64,000 nucleotides of DNA, from positions 1 to 64,000 of the forward strand of contig JAEWLI010000218.1 of assembly GCA_023393375.1 (NCBI GenBank), in the 5' to 3' direction. The DNA comes from Bacteroidota bacterium. Its GTDB lineage: Bacteria > Bacteroidota > Bacteroidia > Cytophagales > Cyclobacteriaceae. Shown piece after piece: positions 7,854 to 16,879 of the stretch. Each line of letters starts with the position of its first letter. Within the stretch, counting starts at the first letter, position 1. Both the position numbers and the translations under genes were made by a program. The notes below the pieces were generated by a model that did not search any database, was not told the DNA's origin, and saw only the letters and a list, made by a program, of their open reading frames with translations.

Positions 7854-10187
7854 TTATTCGCTGCCTATTTTTATTCCAAAAAATACACTTCGTGGAGATG
7901 CGGGGCCATATACATAATTACTATCCCGATTTTTTCCCCTGTCAAAGTCCTGTTGGTACTGATTAAACATATTTCGCACACCGGCAAATAGCCTTATTAC
8001 CTGGCCCATTTCTTTCCAGTATACAGGATATTCAAACTTTAAATTATGGTCAAAAAAGTTGGGTGAATGAACTACATGGTCACCATCAATTCCTTCAGCT
8101 CCACCAAAATGAGGTACCAGCATGGATCCTGTATAAACTCCCGATAAGGAGACATTTAATGCTTTGGGTGGCATAAAACTCAACATATAAAAACCATATA
8201 AATCGGGGGTTTTCAAAAACCTGGTAGTACCTTCCAAATCTGAGGACCACGCTACTGGCTCGCCATGCGTACTCTTTTGGTAAGTAATACCAGATTCCAG
8301 TTGCACCAAAGCATTATAATTCCCACGTAACTCCAAAGAAATTCCGCGGACAGTAGATAAACCCCCATTTCTTTTTTCCAAAATCTGGTGACCATTTTCC
8401 ACCATTAATTCTTCTAAAATAAAGGCTCGTGAAAGTCGGGTATAAAATCCATCAAGGGTAAATCCATAGATATAATTTAAAGTAGACTTGTTATAATCAA
8501 CTGAACCACTGAAACTATGGGATAATTCTTCCTTTAAATCCGGACTAATCTGAATTCTTGATACTCCTCCATTGGCAAATGCCATATGCAAATCGGCATC
8601 GAAAGCTTCCGGAGCCCTAAAACCGGTGGAGTAAGAAGCTCTCCATTGCATTCCTGAATTCATTTTATATAAAATACTGGCTCTCGGACTGATCATCCAT
8701 TGGTCCACATGATTGTGTCGGGTGATCCTTACACCTGAAAGAAGGGTGAGATTATACGTCAGCTCCCAATCATTTTGCAGAAAATACCCTAGTTGCCGGC
8801 TTTCCTGGTCCACTAGATATTGATAAGGTTTTATTTCATCATGAATATAATCCTGTTGATATTCGATGCCTGTAGAAATAGTATTTTTCCCCAAAATAAA
8901 ATTTGGAATTTGTTGATTCCATTGAATACCACCTTGTAAGGAGCGGTTCAATGTAGCACCATAAGGAGGATCAGCGAGGTGATTTAATAAAGCTGTGGAG
9001 TCACCATTACCAGAAACCGGATTTTCCCGTACATCTGGCAAAATCCCAGTATAATGGTCACGAACCGTATGTTGGCCTGCAAAATAAACAGACAACCCCG
9101 ATTTTTTATTAGGAAGATTATATTCAAAGTTTATTCCTCCTGTCCATATGCGGTGAATACGTTCTTCTGACTGATCGGCAAGGTGAGCAGGGCTTTTCAT
9201 TTTATTTCCACCACGGCGTTCTTCGTGGATGTTACTGAGGTTCCATTCCAGTTGAGCCCTTTCATTAAACTTATAAAAATAATTCAGGCCAATGGTATTA
9301 TTATTTAAACCAGGCATTTCCGTGTATCCATCTTCATTGGCATCATAATGTTGTCTCGTTCGTTTGGATGCAAAAATCACAGCTCCCGATTTTCCAGAAG
9401 AATTTACAGTACTTAAATGGGCGTTGACAAAACTATCATGAGTTTTACCATCTATGATAGCATGATTAATGGCGATTTCATGGGTATTGGAGGTAGGAAA
9501 TTTAGTTAAAATATTTACTACACCGGCAATAGCACTTGATCCGTACAGAGCTGAACCACCACCACGAATAATTTCCACACGATCTACCATTGCCGATGGG
9601 ATTTGCTCTAATCCGTATAATCCCTGTAACGAACTGAATATGGGCCGGTTATTGATCAATATCTGAGAATAAGCTCCCCCCAACCCATTTACACGTATTT
9701 GGGAATAATTACAGGTTTGGCAATCCACTTCTGTCCTTACACCTGCTACAAAATTTAAACCTTCTACCAAAGTATTTGACTGAGACCAGGAAAATATTTC
9801 AGCATCCAATATATTTACCGGTACCGGACTATCAATTCTTCGTTTATCAGTTCTTGTTCCTGAAATCACTATCTCTTCCAGGCCCATTACATCTTCCCTT
9901 AGCTCAAAATTCAATTCAATTTTTTCCCGAGGCTGAACATTAATTTTTTTAAATGCACTGATATATCCAATGGCTTGTACTTTTACTATGATTTCTCCAA
10001 TGGGAAGGTTGTTTAAATAATAATTTCCATCATCATTGGTTGAAGTTCCGAGAGTAGTTTTATCTATGAATACCGAAGCAAATGGAACCGGTTTTCCACC
10101 TGAAACTATGTTTCCTGACAAAGTAGCATCCTGAGCGTAAAGGGCATTAACAATAAAGGTAAGGCTAAAAAATAATATATATTTCAT
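7854..10187 (-). CDS. TonB-dependent outer-membrane receptor with CarboxypepD_reg-like domain
   Basis: A 777-residue receptor. After a signal peptide (about 19 residues, ending LYAQ) come a carboxypeptidase-regulatory-like beta domain (GTSTNDDGNYYLNNLP, roughly residues 20-100), a plug (VDRVEIIRGGGSALYGSSAIAG shortened here to its core RGGGSALYG) and a 22-strand barrel ending in an aromatic-rich strand (SVFFGIKIGSE). It imports a scarce ligand using the TonB-ExbBD motor. The plug segment CQTCNYSQIRVNGL resembles iron/metal-type receptors, but the ligand is not proven. ATG 10187 is preferred over TTG 10205. It diverges from the DUF6452 gene. Confidence 0.92.
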   Translation of the reverse strand: MKYILFFSLTFIVNALYAQDATLSGNIVSGGKPVPFASVFIDKTTLGTSTNDDGNYYLNNLPIGEIIVKVQAIGYISAFKKINVQPREKIELNFELREDVMGLEEIVISGTRTDKRRIDSPVPVNILDAEIFSWSQSNTLVEGLNFVAGVRTEVDCQTCNYSQIRVNGLGGAYSQILINNRPIFSSLQGLYGLEQIPSAMVDRVEIIRGGGSALYGSSAIAGVVNILTKFPTSNTHEIAINHAIIDGKTHDSFVNAHLSTVNSSGKSGAVIFASKRTRQHYDANEDGYTEMPGLNNNTIGLNYFYKFNERAQLEWNLSNIHEERRGGNKMKSPAHLADQSEERIHRIWTGGINFEYNLPNKKSGLSVYFAGQHTVRDHYTGILPDVRENPVSGNGDSTALLNHLADPPYGATLNRSLQGGIQWNQQIPNFILGKNTISTGIEYQQDYIHDEIKPYQYLVDQESRQLGYFLQNDWELTYNLTLLSGVRITRHNHVDQWMISPRASILYKMNSGMQWRASYSTGFRAPEAFDADLHMAFANGGVSRIQISPDLKEELSHSFSGSVDYNKSTLNYIYGFTLDGFYTRLSRAFILEELMVENGHQILEKRNGGLSTVRGISLELRGNYNALVQLESGITYQKSTHGEPVAWSSDLEGTTRFLKTPDLYGFYMLSFMPPKALNVSLSGVYTGSMLVPHFGGAEGIDGDHVVHSPNFFDHNLKFEYPVYWKEMGQVIRLFAGVRNMFNQYQQDFDRGKNRDSNYVYGPASPRSVFFGIKIGSE

Positions 10188-10202
10188 AATAAATATTTTA
10201 GG

Positions 10203-10210
10203 CAAATATA
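10203..10210 (-). promoter_or_regulatory. -7 element TATATTTG of the TonB receptor gene
   Basis: TATATTTG on the minus strand matches the Bacteroidota -7 consensus TAnnTTTG. It lies 16 bp before the ATG at 10187, which implies a very short leader. No good -33 TTG is seen at the right spacing. Confidence 0.4.
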
Positions 10211-10331
10211 ATTAATTTATTTAGGCATGTCGTAATTTATAAATTATTTTATTTTAATAAATTGGGTGAGAACAAAGTGTTCAAGGAAATCTAAAATATT
10301 CTAATCAGCTGCTTTTTACTTAATCAATAGG

Positions 10332-10339
10332 TATATTTG
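10332..10339 (+). promoter_or_regulatory. -7 element TATATTTG of the DUF6452 gene
   Basis: A perfect TAnnTTTG match 41 bp before the ATG at 10380, in the 190-bp divergent region shared with the TonB receptor. No convincing -33 element was found. Confidence 0.45.
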
Positions 10340-10379
10340 TCCGTGAATCAATAATATTGGGACATCTCACTGCCTAAAT

Positions 10380-10889
10380 ATGAATACATATAAATACTTA
10401 TCATTTTCACCAGGCATTATCAAGACTTCCCTTGGTCTGATATTATGTGTTTTTCTTATTAGTTCCTGCGAAAATTGTAACAATTGTGGACCTGTAACGG
10501 ACGATCCGTATTTTACCGTTCAGTTTATGAGCCGCGTCGATAAAAAGCCCGCACCAGTAATTATAAGTAGTATTAATGGTAAACCGGCACAAGAATTGAG
10601 CTTAGCGTTTCAAAAACGTGAAAGTACTTTTAAATTACCTTTGTCACCAAATGAGGATATCGCTTCGTTTCAAATGGAATTTACTGAATATAGTGCTTCT
10701 ATTGAGGATACTTTACAATATTCGGTACATATTCAGGCAACGTATAGCCGTGAAGAATTTGAATCGAATGGATTTATAAAATTAAGAGCAAATAACTTGC
10801 AGGTGATCACCAGCCTAGATTCCATAGCACCTACATCTTTTGATCAATCAAAATTCAGCAATGAGCTTAAACTTCAGTTGTTCCTATAA
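10380..10889 (+). CDS. DUF6452-like lipoprotein
   Basis: A 169-residue exported lipoprotein. The signal ends LISSC with Cys30 as lipid anchor, followed at once by two more cysteines (Cys33, Cys36: SCENCNNCG). The remaining beta-rich domain and its position directly before a DUF6048-like gene fit the DUF6452/DUF6048 pair seen in Bacteroidota; this is assigned from memory of that context. The function is unknown. The 3' end overlaps the next gene by 29 bp, so the two are tightly co-translated. It diverges from a TonB receptor. Confidence 0.7.
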   Translation: MNTYKYLSFSPGIIKTSLGLILCVFLISSCENCNNCGPVTDDPYFTVQFMSRVDKKPAPVIISSINGKPAQELSLAFQKRESTFKLPLSPNEDIASFQMEFTEYSASIEDTLQYSVHIQATYSREEFESNGFIKLRANNLQVITSLDSIAPTSFDQSKFSNELKLQLFL

Positions 10890-11685
10890 AAGTGTATTCC
10901 TGTTGTCATTGGTTTTTACATGTCCCTATGTATATGCGCAAGAACCTGTAACACCTGCCGATACGATCCCGATTTATCAACCTGAGCCGGAAATTGAATA
11001 TGATTCACTGGAATTTAATCTTCCCGAGGTGATAGAGGAACAACAAGAAGATGAAATTCCTGAAGCAGTAGACCCTTTAGCAGAGACTGATTCTGTTCAA
11101 ATGAATGCTTCAAAAATAAAAACAACCGGGATAGGTGTTTATTTCGATTATCTGCATTTAATTGGTCAGTTGATAAATGATCATGAAAAATATGAATGCG
11201 GTATCAATATTATTGTATTTAAAAAATTCTCTTTGGTTGGAGAGGGTGGGATTGCCAGTTTAAGGCCAAAAACTGCCATAAAAAATGGCACCTATTTGTC
11301 AGAAGGCACATTTTGGAAAGCCGGTTTGGATTATATTCTCAATTATAACCGAGAAAAGGAAAGCAGGATTTATCTGGGTTTCAGGTACGCCCAATCAAGC
11401 TACTCAGATGAAGGAAGATATGAGGTAGCCAGCCATTTATGGCCATCATATTTTGAAGAATTCAAAAGGGAGGATTTTGAAACATCTTGGTATGAGGTGA
11501 CTTTTGGTACAGAAGGTAGGTTATTTAACGGGTTATATACAGGTTGGGTGGTTAGGTATAAAATGGCGGCAACAATTCCTGATTATGAACTATACCCTAT
11601 ATATAGCATTCCCGGATACGGATCAGGAAGTTCCAAAAGTAATATTGCATTCAATTTTTATTTGAAGTACCTGATTAGTTGGTAA
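10861..11685 (+). CDS. DUF6048-like outer-membrane beta-barrel protein
   Basis: A 274-residue protein with a signal peptide (residues 1-24, ending VYAQ) and an acidic linker (about 25-80, rich in E, P and D). It then has a beta-barrel-like domain with alternating aromatic strands (FRYAQSSYSDEGRY, WYEVTFGTEGRLF, GLYTGWVVRYK). The C-terminus ends FNFYLKYLISW, a typical outer-membrane barrel terminus. The ATG at 10861 lies inside the previous gene; the frame upstream starts only with TTG 10840. It probably forms an envelope complex with the DUF6452 lipoprotein. Its end overlaps the convergent surE gene by 11 bp. Confidence 0.75.
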   Translation: MSLNFSCSYKSVFLLSLVFTCPYVYAQEPVTPADTIPIYQPEPEIEYDSLEFNLPEVIEEQQEDEIPEAVDPLAETDSVQMNASKIKTTGIGVYFDYLHLIGQLINDHEKYECGINIIVFKKFSLVGEGGIASLRPKTAIKNGTYLSEGTFWKAGLDYILNYNREKESRIYLGFRYAQSSYSDEGRYEVASHLWPSYFEEFKREDFETSWYEVTFGTEGRLFNGLYTGWVVRYKMAATIPDYELYPIYSIPGYGSGSSKSNIAFNFYLKYLISW

Positions 11686-12514
11686 TCTCTTTACCAGTTA
11701 TATGGCTACTGGAAACTTGAGGGGATTTATCATTCAAAATCTCCCACTCTTGATTTAAAAAGCTGATAGTGTGATGAGCCGTAAGATCGAACTGACAAGG
11801 AACTACAGAAACATAGTTATTGGCAATGGCCCATTCGTCATGGTCTTCACCCTTATCATGATTGACAAAACTGCCTGTAAGCCAGAAATAACGTAATCCA
11901 TTGGGATCCTTCCGTTCATCAAACTCCTCTTCCCATTTTGCTTTGGCCTGTCGGCAAATTTTTATACCTTTCACTTTTTCTGTGGACTTTGCAGGAAAAT
12001 TTACATTTAATGCTACCCCTTTGGGAAGTCCTGTTTTTAATACCTGCCGGGAAATTCGTAATACAAAATCTTTAATATGAGAAAAATCCGCCTCCGGACT
12101 ATAATCACAAAGAGAAAACCCAATAGCTGGTAATCCTTCCATGGCAGCTTCTATAGCTGCTGACATCGTTCCTGAATACAATACACTTATTGATGTGTTA
12201 CTACCATGATTGATCCCGCTCACCACCAAATCAGGGGTACGGTTTTTTAGCGCAAATTTTTTTGAAATTTTAATGCAATCTGCTGGTGTACCGGAACATT
12301 TATATGCTTTCACTCCGGAAAGGATCTCAAAAACATCTGTTTCAAAAAGTCTTAAGGTATTACCAATGGTTACCGCATGGCCCATACCCGATTGAGGACT
12401 ATCAGGAGCTACAACTACAACCTCTCCTATTTCCAGCATTAGTTCCACCAAAATCCTTATGCCCACAGAAGTGATGCCATCATCATTTGTAACTAGTATT
12501 AATGGTTTTTTCAT
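11675..12514 (-). CDS. surE: 5'/3'-nucleotidase SurE
   Basis: A 279-residue metal-dependent phosphatase that removes phosphate from nucleoside 5'- and 3'-monophosphates in the cytoplasm. The N-terminal TNDDG (Asp11, Asp12) binds the divalent metal. PDSPQSGMGHAVT and SGINHGSNTS are the other family signatures. Length is slightly above the usual 250-265, with a C-terminal tail. It is the last gene of a likely operon ribBA - unknown - surE (9 bp after the preceding stop). Confidence 0.95.
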   Translation of the reverse strand: MKKPLILVTNDDGITSVGIRILVELMLEIGEVVVVAPDSPQSGMGHAVTIGNTLRLFETDVFEILSGVKAYKCSGTPADCIKISKKFALKNRTPDLVVSGINHGSNTSISVLYSGTMSAAIEAAMEGLPAIGFSLCDYSPEADFSHIKDFVLRISRQVLKTGLPKGVALNVNFPAKSTEKVKGIKICRQAKAKWEEEFDERKDPNGLRYFWLTGSFVNHDKGEDHDEWAIANNYVSVVPCQFDLTAHHTISFLNQEWEILNDKSPQVSSSHITGKEITN

Positions 12515-12523
12515 TCTTACATC

Positions 12524-13153
12524 CTATTTACCGAGTAGTGCATTATAATATGCCACAATTCGAAACAAATCGTTCCGGTTGTCGTGTCTTAGTTTATGCT
12601 TTTTCATATATTGCTTAATCTGTGAAGATTTATCCTTCATATAATTAATCAATTCCGGTTTCTTCATCATATATCGCTGTATTTCACCTTTTTCATCGAG
12701 AAAATAATAAATGAAATCCAGACGGGTACGTGTAGCATAATTATATGGACGATATCCATAATAGGAATATACAGGAGTATTTTCAGTTACTACTACCTCT
12801 CTGCACAATAGGGACAATTTGCCTTCATATAGCACTTCGAAAAGGATGGGAGCTTTGTAAGTAGGTTCGACTTTATAAGGTAAAGAATAAAAATTGCGGT
12901 GTACACCCAATTTTGGATCATATATTTCAAAGTACAATATTTTTCTGGCACTATAGGTTTGAATAGAATTTCTTGAGGAAACCTGAACCATATCCATTTC
13001 AAAATCATATTTCAATTTCCCCTGTAAAGTATCCCCTTCCATTAATCTCAATGTGCCATCGTACCAGATTTCCGAGGGAAATTGTTGTGCGGAAGCAACT
13101 GTAACTGCCACCATTATAAGGGTAAATGTGTAAACTGAAATCAGAATTTTCAT
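12524..13153 (-). CDS. Hypothetical secreted protein, tyrosine-rich
   Basis: A 209-residue protein with a signal peptide (about residues 1-22, ending ASAQ). The mature part is beta-rich at first (GTLRLMEGDTLQGKLKYDFE, residues 34-53) and basic and helical near the end (KQYMKKHKLRH). A YSYYGYRPYNYATR stretch is notable. It is not a family I can name, though small proteins with this opening strand pattern are common in Bacteroidota. It sits 3 bp after ribBA and 9 bp before surE, so it is surely co-transcribed with them, yet a functional link to flavin or nucleotide metabolism is not evident. Confidence 0.7.
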   Translation of the reverse strand: MKILISVYTFTLIMVAVTVASAQQFPSEIWYDGTLRLMEGDTLQGKLKYDFEMDMVQVSSRNSIQTYSARKILYFEIYDPKLGVHRNFYSLPYKVEPTYKAPILFEVLYEGKLSLLCREVVVTENTPVYSYYGYRPYNYATRTRLDFIYYFLDEKGEIQRYMMKKPELINYMKDKSSQIKQYMKKHKLRHDNRNDLFRIVAYYNALLGK

Positions 13154-13156
13154 TTT

Positions 13157-14386
13157 CTATTTTTCGATTTTCTTAATAAGAATGGTATGTCCCATTTTAT
13201 CTCTTTTGGTCATCAGGTATTTTTCATTGTACATATTAGATGGAATCTCAATTGGTACACTCTCAACAATTTCCAGGCCATAACCTATCAATCCTGCCCT
13301 CTTTTTTGGATTATTTGATATCAATTTGATTTTTCTGATGCCTAAATCCCTCAAAATCTGTGCACCTACACCGTAATCGCGTTGATCCATCGGAAAACCT
13401 AAATGCAGATTTGCTTCTACTGTATCCATACCCTCTTCCTGCAATTTGTATGCTCTTAATTTATTCACCAGGCCTATACCTCTTCCCTCCTGATTCATAT
13501 ACAAAACAACACCTTTGCCCTCATTTTCTACCATTTGCATAGCTGCATGAAGTTGAGAGCCACAATCGCACCTGCTTGAACCAAAAATATCGCCTGTCAC
13601 ACACGAGGAATGCACCCGAACCAATACAGGTTCATCAGCATCCCAAGTGCCCTTTACTAAAGCAAGGTGGGTTTCCTCAGTATTAGTTTGTCGAAAAGCA
13701 ATAAGATCAAATATGCCATAATCGGTAGGCATTTTTACAGTTACTGTTCGTTCAATAAGGCTTTCTTTTCTCAGACGGTATGCTATCAGGTCTTTTATAG
13801 AAACCAACTTTAAATTGAATTTATCGGCTACTTTCCTTAAATCAGGAACTCGGGCCATAGTACCATCCTCATTAAGTATTTCTACCAGAACACCTGCCGG
13901 AGAAAAACCTGCAAGGCGGGCAAAATCTATCGCTGCTTCCGTATGACCTGTTCTTCTAAGTACCCCTCCTTTCTTAGCTTTCAATGGAAATATATGACCA
14001 GGCTTGCCAAATTCTTCTGGTTTGGTATTGGGATCAGCAAGTGCCAAAATAGTTTTAGCCCGATCTTCTGCTGATATACCGGTACCTGCTCCACGGGTTT
14101 TCAAATCTACCGAGATGGTAAAAGGTGTTTCATACTTAGCCGTGTTTTTACCCACCATTAAATCAAGTTCAAGCTCTTCACACCTTTCTTCAATTAATGG
14201 GGCACATATCAACCCACGACCATAACGCGCCATGAAATTGATGATCTCGGGAGTTACCTTTTCAGCAGCACAAATAAAATCTCCTTCATTCTCCCTGTTT
14301 TCATCGTCCACGACAATAATCATATTCCCTTTTCTGATTTCTTCTATCGCTTCATCGATGGTATCTAATAATGATTGGTCACTCAT
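13157..14386 (-). CDS. ribBA: Bifunctional 3,4-DHBP synthase / GTP cyclohydrolase II
   Basis: A 409-residue enzyme for both entry branches of riboflavin synthesis. The N-terminal half (about 1-205) is 3,4-dihydroxy-2-butanone-4-phosphate synthase with [10 protein letters not shown] near residue 27, which binds Mg2+ and ribulose 5-phosphate. The C-terminal half is GTP cyclohydrolase II with zinc ligands [15 protein letters not shown] and the RGIGLVNKL region. Length matches the fused family. No FMN riboswitch is seen in the 230-bp upstream region. It heads the operon with the secreted unknown and surE. Confidence 0.96.
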   Translation of the reverse strand: MSDQSLLDTIDEAIEEIRKGNMIIVVDDENRENEGDFICAAEKVTPEIINFMARYGRGLICAPLIEERCEELELDLMVGKNTAKYETPFTISVDLKTRGAGTGISAEDRAKTILALADPNTKPEEFGKPGHIFPLKAKKGGVLRRTGHTEAAIDFARLAGFSPAGVLVEILNEDGTMARVPDLRKVADKFNLKLVSIKDLIAYRLRKESLIERTVTVKMPTDYGIFDLIAFRQTNTEETHLALVKGTWDADEPVLVRVHSSCVTGDIFGSSRCDCGSQLHAAMQMVENEGKGVVLYMNQEGRGIGLVNKLRAYKLQEEGMDTVEANLHLGFPMDQRDYGVGAQILRDLGIRKIKLISNNPKKRAGLIGYGLEIVESVPIEIPSNMYNEKYLMTKRDKMGHTILIKKIEK

Positions 14387-14616
14387 CTTGTTATTCTTCT
14401 TCTATTAAAATTACTGGTCAGTCACCTGGGCAATTCTTAAACTTAGTTTCTTAAACAAAAATAATCAATTGGCACCTTTTCCTTTAGTTTCTTACAAATA
14501 GTTTCAACCATTGGGATATAAAGACCGGATTAAAGTAATTGAGTATGGTAAAAACCCTGTTGGTTAAGTACGTAAAAATTTTTATAAAAGTATGTTCTTT
14601 CAGTTATTTCAAAGCC

Positions 14617-15600
14617 TTAAATATAATTATTGGTAGAAAACCAATCAATTGCATCTTTTATAGCTATCCTCACTGGTGTCTGGGGAAGGTCAAGCTCTTT
14701 TTGTGCTTTTATTGACGAATAATAATGCATCGTACTCAATAAAGACATATTTGAAGTAGTCAATTGAGAATTGAAATTAAAAGTAGCCTGGAAGGACTCC
14801 CCGATGTTGCCAGCTGCTGCTAATAACCAAGCTGGAATTTTGATTTGGTAGATCGGATAACCGGAAACCTCCTGGACAAGATCGAAAAAATCTCTGTACG
14901 AAAGATTTTCATTACCAACAATATATGCTTCACCTATCGTCCCTTTTGTAAGTGAATTCATTGCAGCAATGGCAACATCTTGTACATGAACAAAATTTTT
15001 CCCTCCGGGAGGCACAAAATTGATCCTATGCTTCAATGCATAAAGAAGGATCTGACCTGAACTTGGTTTTGAATCATAAGGGCCAAGCATAAATGATGGA
15101 CAAAGTATTATAGCTGGGAGTCCACTCTTTTTTACCTCATCTATTACTCGGGTATGAGCTTGGTATTTACTTTGAATATAACATGAATTATTAAGCTGGT
15201 AAGTAAATGGACTGGTTTCATCACCAGGGTTTGACGGTGTTCCATTGCCAAATACATTTAATGTACTGATAAACACCAATCTTTGAATATTATTTTCTTT
15301 GGCGGCATTGATAATATTAATGGTACCATTCAAATTAATCTGATAGGAAGGCAGATAACTCGTTGTGAAGTGATGGGTATCTGCTGCAGCATGAATTACC
15401 GCATCACAACCTTTCATAGCCCGATTGACTTCGTCGAAATTTTGTACAGCACCATAACATTTCTCAAAAGTCAAACCTTCAAGTGCTTTTAGGGAGCTGG
15501 TTTGGCGAATAAGCCCTTTTACTTCATGACCATTTGCCAACAAAACCCTGGCAATGTTTCCACCCAATAAGCCGGTAATTCCCGTAACCAGTATTTTCAT
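14617..15600 (-). CDS. NAD-dependent epimerase/dehydratase (extended SDR)
   Basis: A 327-residue extended short-chain dehydrogenase of the dihydroflavonol-4-reductase/3-beta-HSD-like group. The N-terminal TGITGLLGGNIAR (residues 6-18) is the GxxGxxG NAD(P) site. STLNVFG gives the active-site Ser region, and YIQSKYQ carries the catalytic Tyr and Lys. GENLSYRDFF is typical of the C-terminal substrate domain. The substrate is unknown. A terminator separates it from the TPR gene upstream, so it has its own promoter. Confidence 0.85.
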   Translation of the reverse strand: MKILVTGITGLLGGNIARVLLANGHEVKGLIRQTSSLKALEGLTFEKCYGAVQNFDEVNRAMKGCDAVIHAAADTHHFTTSYLPSYQINLNGTINIINAAKENNIQRLVFISTLNVFGNGTPSNPGDETSPFTYQLNNSCYIQSKYQAHTRVIDEVKKSGLPAIILCPSFMLGPYDSKPSSGQILLYALKHRINFVPPGGKNFVHVQDVAIAAMNSLTKGTIGEAYIVGNENLSYRDFFDLVQEVSGYPIYQIKIPAWLLAAAGNIGESFQATFNFNSQLTTSNMSLLSTMHYYSSIKAQKELDLPQTPVRIAIKDAIDWFSTNNYI

Positions 15601-15623
15601 TAATTTTTATTCAATTTGGCTTC

Positions 15624-15665
15624 AAAAATAAAAAACGGATTGTCTGTGAACAAACAATCCGTTTT
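15624..15665 (-). terminator. Rho-independent terminator of the gyrA-TPR transcript
   Basis: AAAACGGATTGT (15632-15643) and ACAATCCGTTTT (15654-15665) form a perfect 12-bp stem. On the minus strand the stem is followed by TTTTTATTTTTG. It lies 23 bp after the stop of the TPR gene. Confidence 0.85.
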
Positions 15666-15687
15666 ATTATATCAATCAATACTAGGA

Positions 15688-16842
15688 TTAATTATTTCCA
15701 CCCATTGCATCCAGTTTCTGCTTATATTCATTCGATTTTGCTGTTTGACCTAATTCAGCATAAATAGTTTGGATAATTTCTACGGTTTGGCTATCATCCG
15801 GTTTTATTTCATGTGCTTTTAAAAGGTAAGGTAGAGCAGCTTCAAGATGAGATTTTGACTGATCCTTGATCGCTTTACCTTTCTTTTGATATTCATCTAA
15901 TGAAAGATCATTAGCTTTCTTTATAAATTCTACACCTCTGTTGAAATGAAGTACTGCAAGATTGTAATTGGCATCAAAATTATCGGGTTTCAATTCAATC
16001 GATTTCAAATAGCTTTCTTCAGCTTTTTTATTGTTACCAATTTCATCATAAAGATAACCCAATATATAATAAAGAGAATGGTTATCGGGTTCAGCTAATG
16101 CAGCCTGTTCTGCTTTTTTCAATGCTTCCTCTTTATTTTCCATGCCCAAAAGAAGGTTTATTTCTTCTTTCATGATATCCAGGTTTTCGGGCATCAATTC
16201 TCTTGCTTCTTTTACCAGGGCAAGAGCTTTCTCTTCATTATTATTCTGATTCTTTTCAATCCATATCAGTCCGGAATAAATATCTGGAGATTTATGGCCC
16301 ATTTCCAGTAATTTATAATAGTTTTCTTCAACTACATCAAACTGGCTGGTCTGCATGGCGGAAATTCCTGCATATAAATATCCAGTAGTATCTTCGGGAT
16401 TGATTTTTTTTAGTTGATCAAATTGCTCAATTGCCAAATCAAAATCCCCCTGTTCATAATAATCTGCACCTTGATTTAAGGTGGTGTTCCAGATTTGATT
16501 AATCTCTTCTTTTGAAAAGATATGATAAGTACTGGCTTCCTTTTCTAAGGAAATGGCTTTCTTAAAAGCTTCTACTGCTTCAGAAAGAGGATCGGTTGCC
16601 AAACCTTGAAACTCAGGATTATCAGAGTTGGCAATTGCATTGTAAATCTTTCCTTTGATATACCAGGTTTTACCCTTGTCCTTTGTTTTATCATGAACAA
16701 TCGCTTCATCAATGTTTTGCTTAGCTAAGTCCAATTTTTGATTATCAAGAAAACTACTTGCTTTGTTGACGGCAGAATTTTGCGCCAGCAGGGTAGCAGT
16801 AGAAATCATTGAAAAAACTAATAATAATGCTATTTTTTTCAT
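15688..16842 (-). CDS. Secreted tetratricopeptide-repeat protein
   Basis: A 384-residue exported protein with a signal peptide (residues 1-21, ending LLAQ). The rest is a run of TPR helical pairs, for example ADYYEQGDFDLAIEQFDQLK and SLYYILGYLYDEIGNNKKAE. It should act as a periplasmic protein-interaction scaffold. It is 37 bp after gyrA on the same strand, a neighbour arrangement I have seen in related genomes, but no functional link to gyrase is known to me. It ends in a strong terminator. Confidence 0.85.
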   Translation of the reverse strand: MKKIALLLVFSMISTATLLAQNSAVNKASSFLDNQKLDLAKQNIDEAIVHDKTKDKGKTWYIKGKIYNAIANSDNPEFQGLATDPLSEAVEAFKKAISLEKEASTYHIFSKEEINQIWNTTLNQGADYYEQGDFDLAIEQFDQLKKINPEDTTGYLYAGISAMQTSQFDVVEENYYKLLEMGHKSPDIYSGLIWIEKNQNNNEEKALALVKEARELMPENLDIMKEEINLLLGMENKEEALKKAEQAALAEPDNHSLYYILGYLYDEIGNNKKAEESYLKSIELKPDNFDANYNLAVLHFNRGVEFIKKANDLSLDEYQKKGKAIKDQSKSHLEAALPYLLKAHEIKPDDSQTVEIIQTIYAELGQTAKSNEYKQKLDAMGGNN

Positions 16843-16879
16843 TCTGCTAATATTTTTATAATGTTGCTATAAAATTAAT

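Noticed and set aside
14387..14616. FMN riboswitch before ribBA
   Set aside because: No RFN-like conserved segments seen in the 230-bp upstream region.
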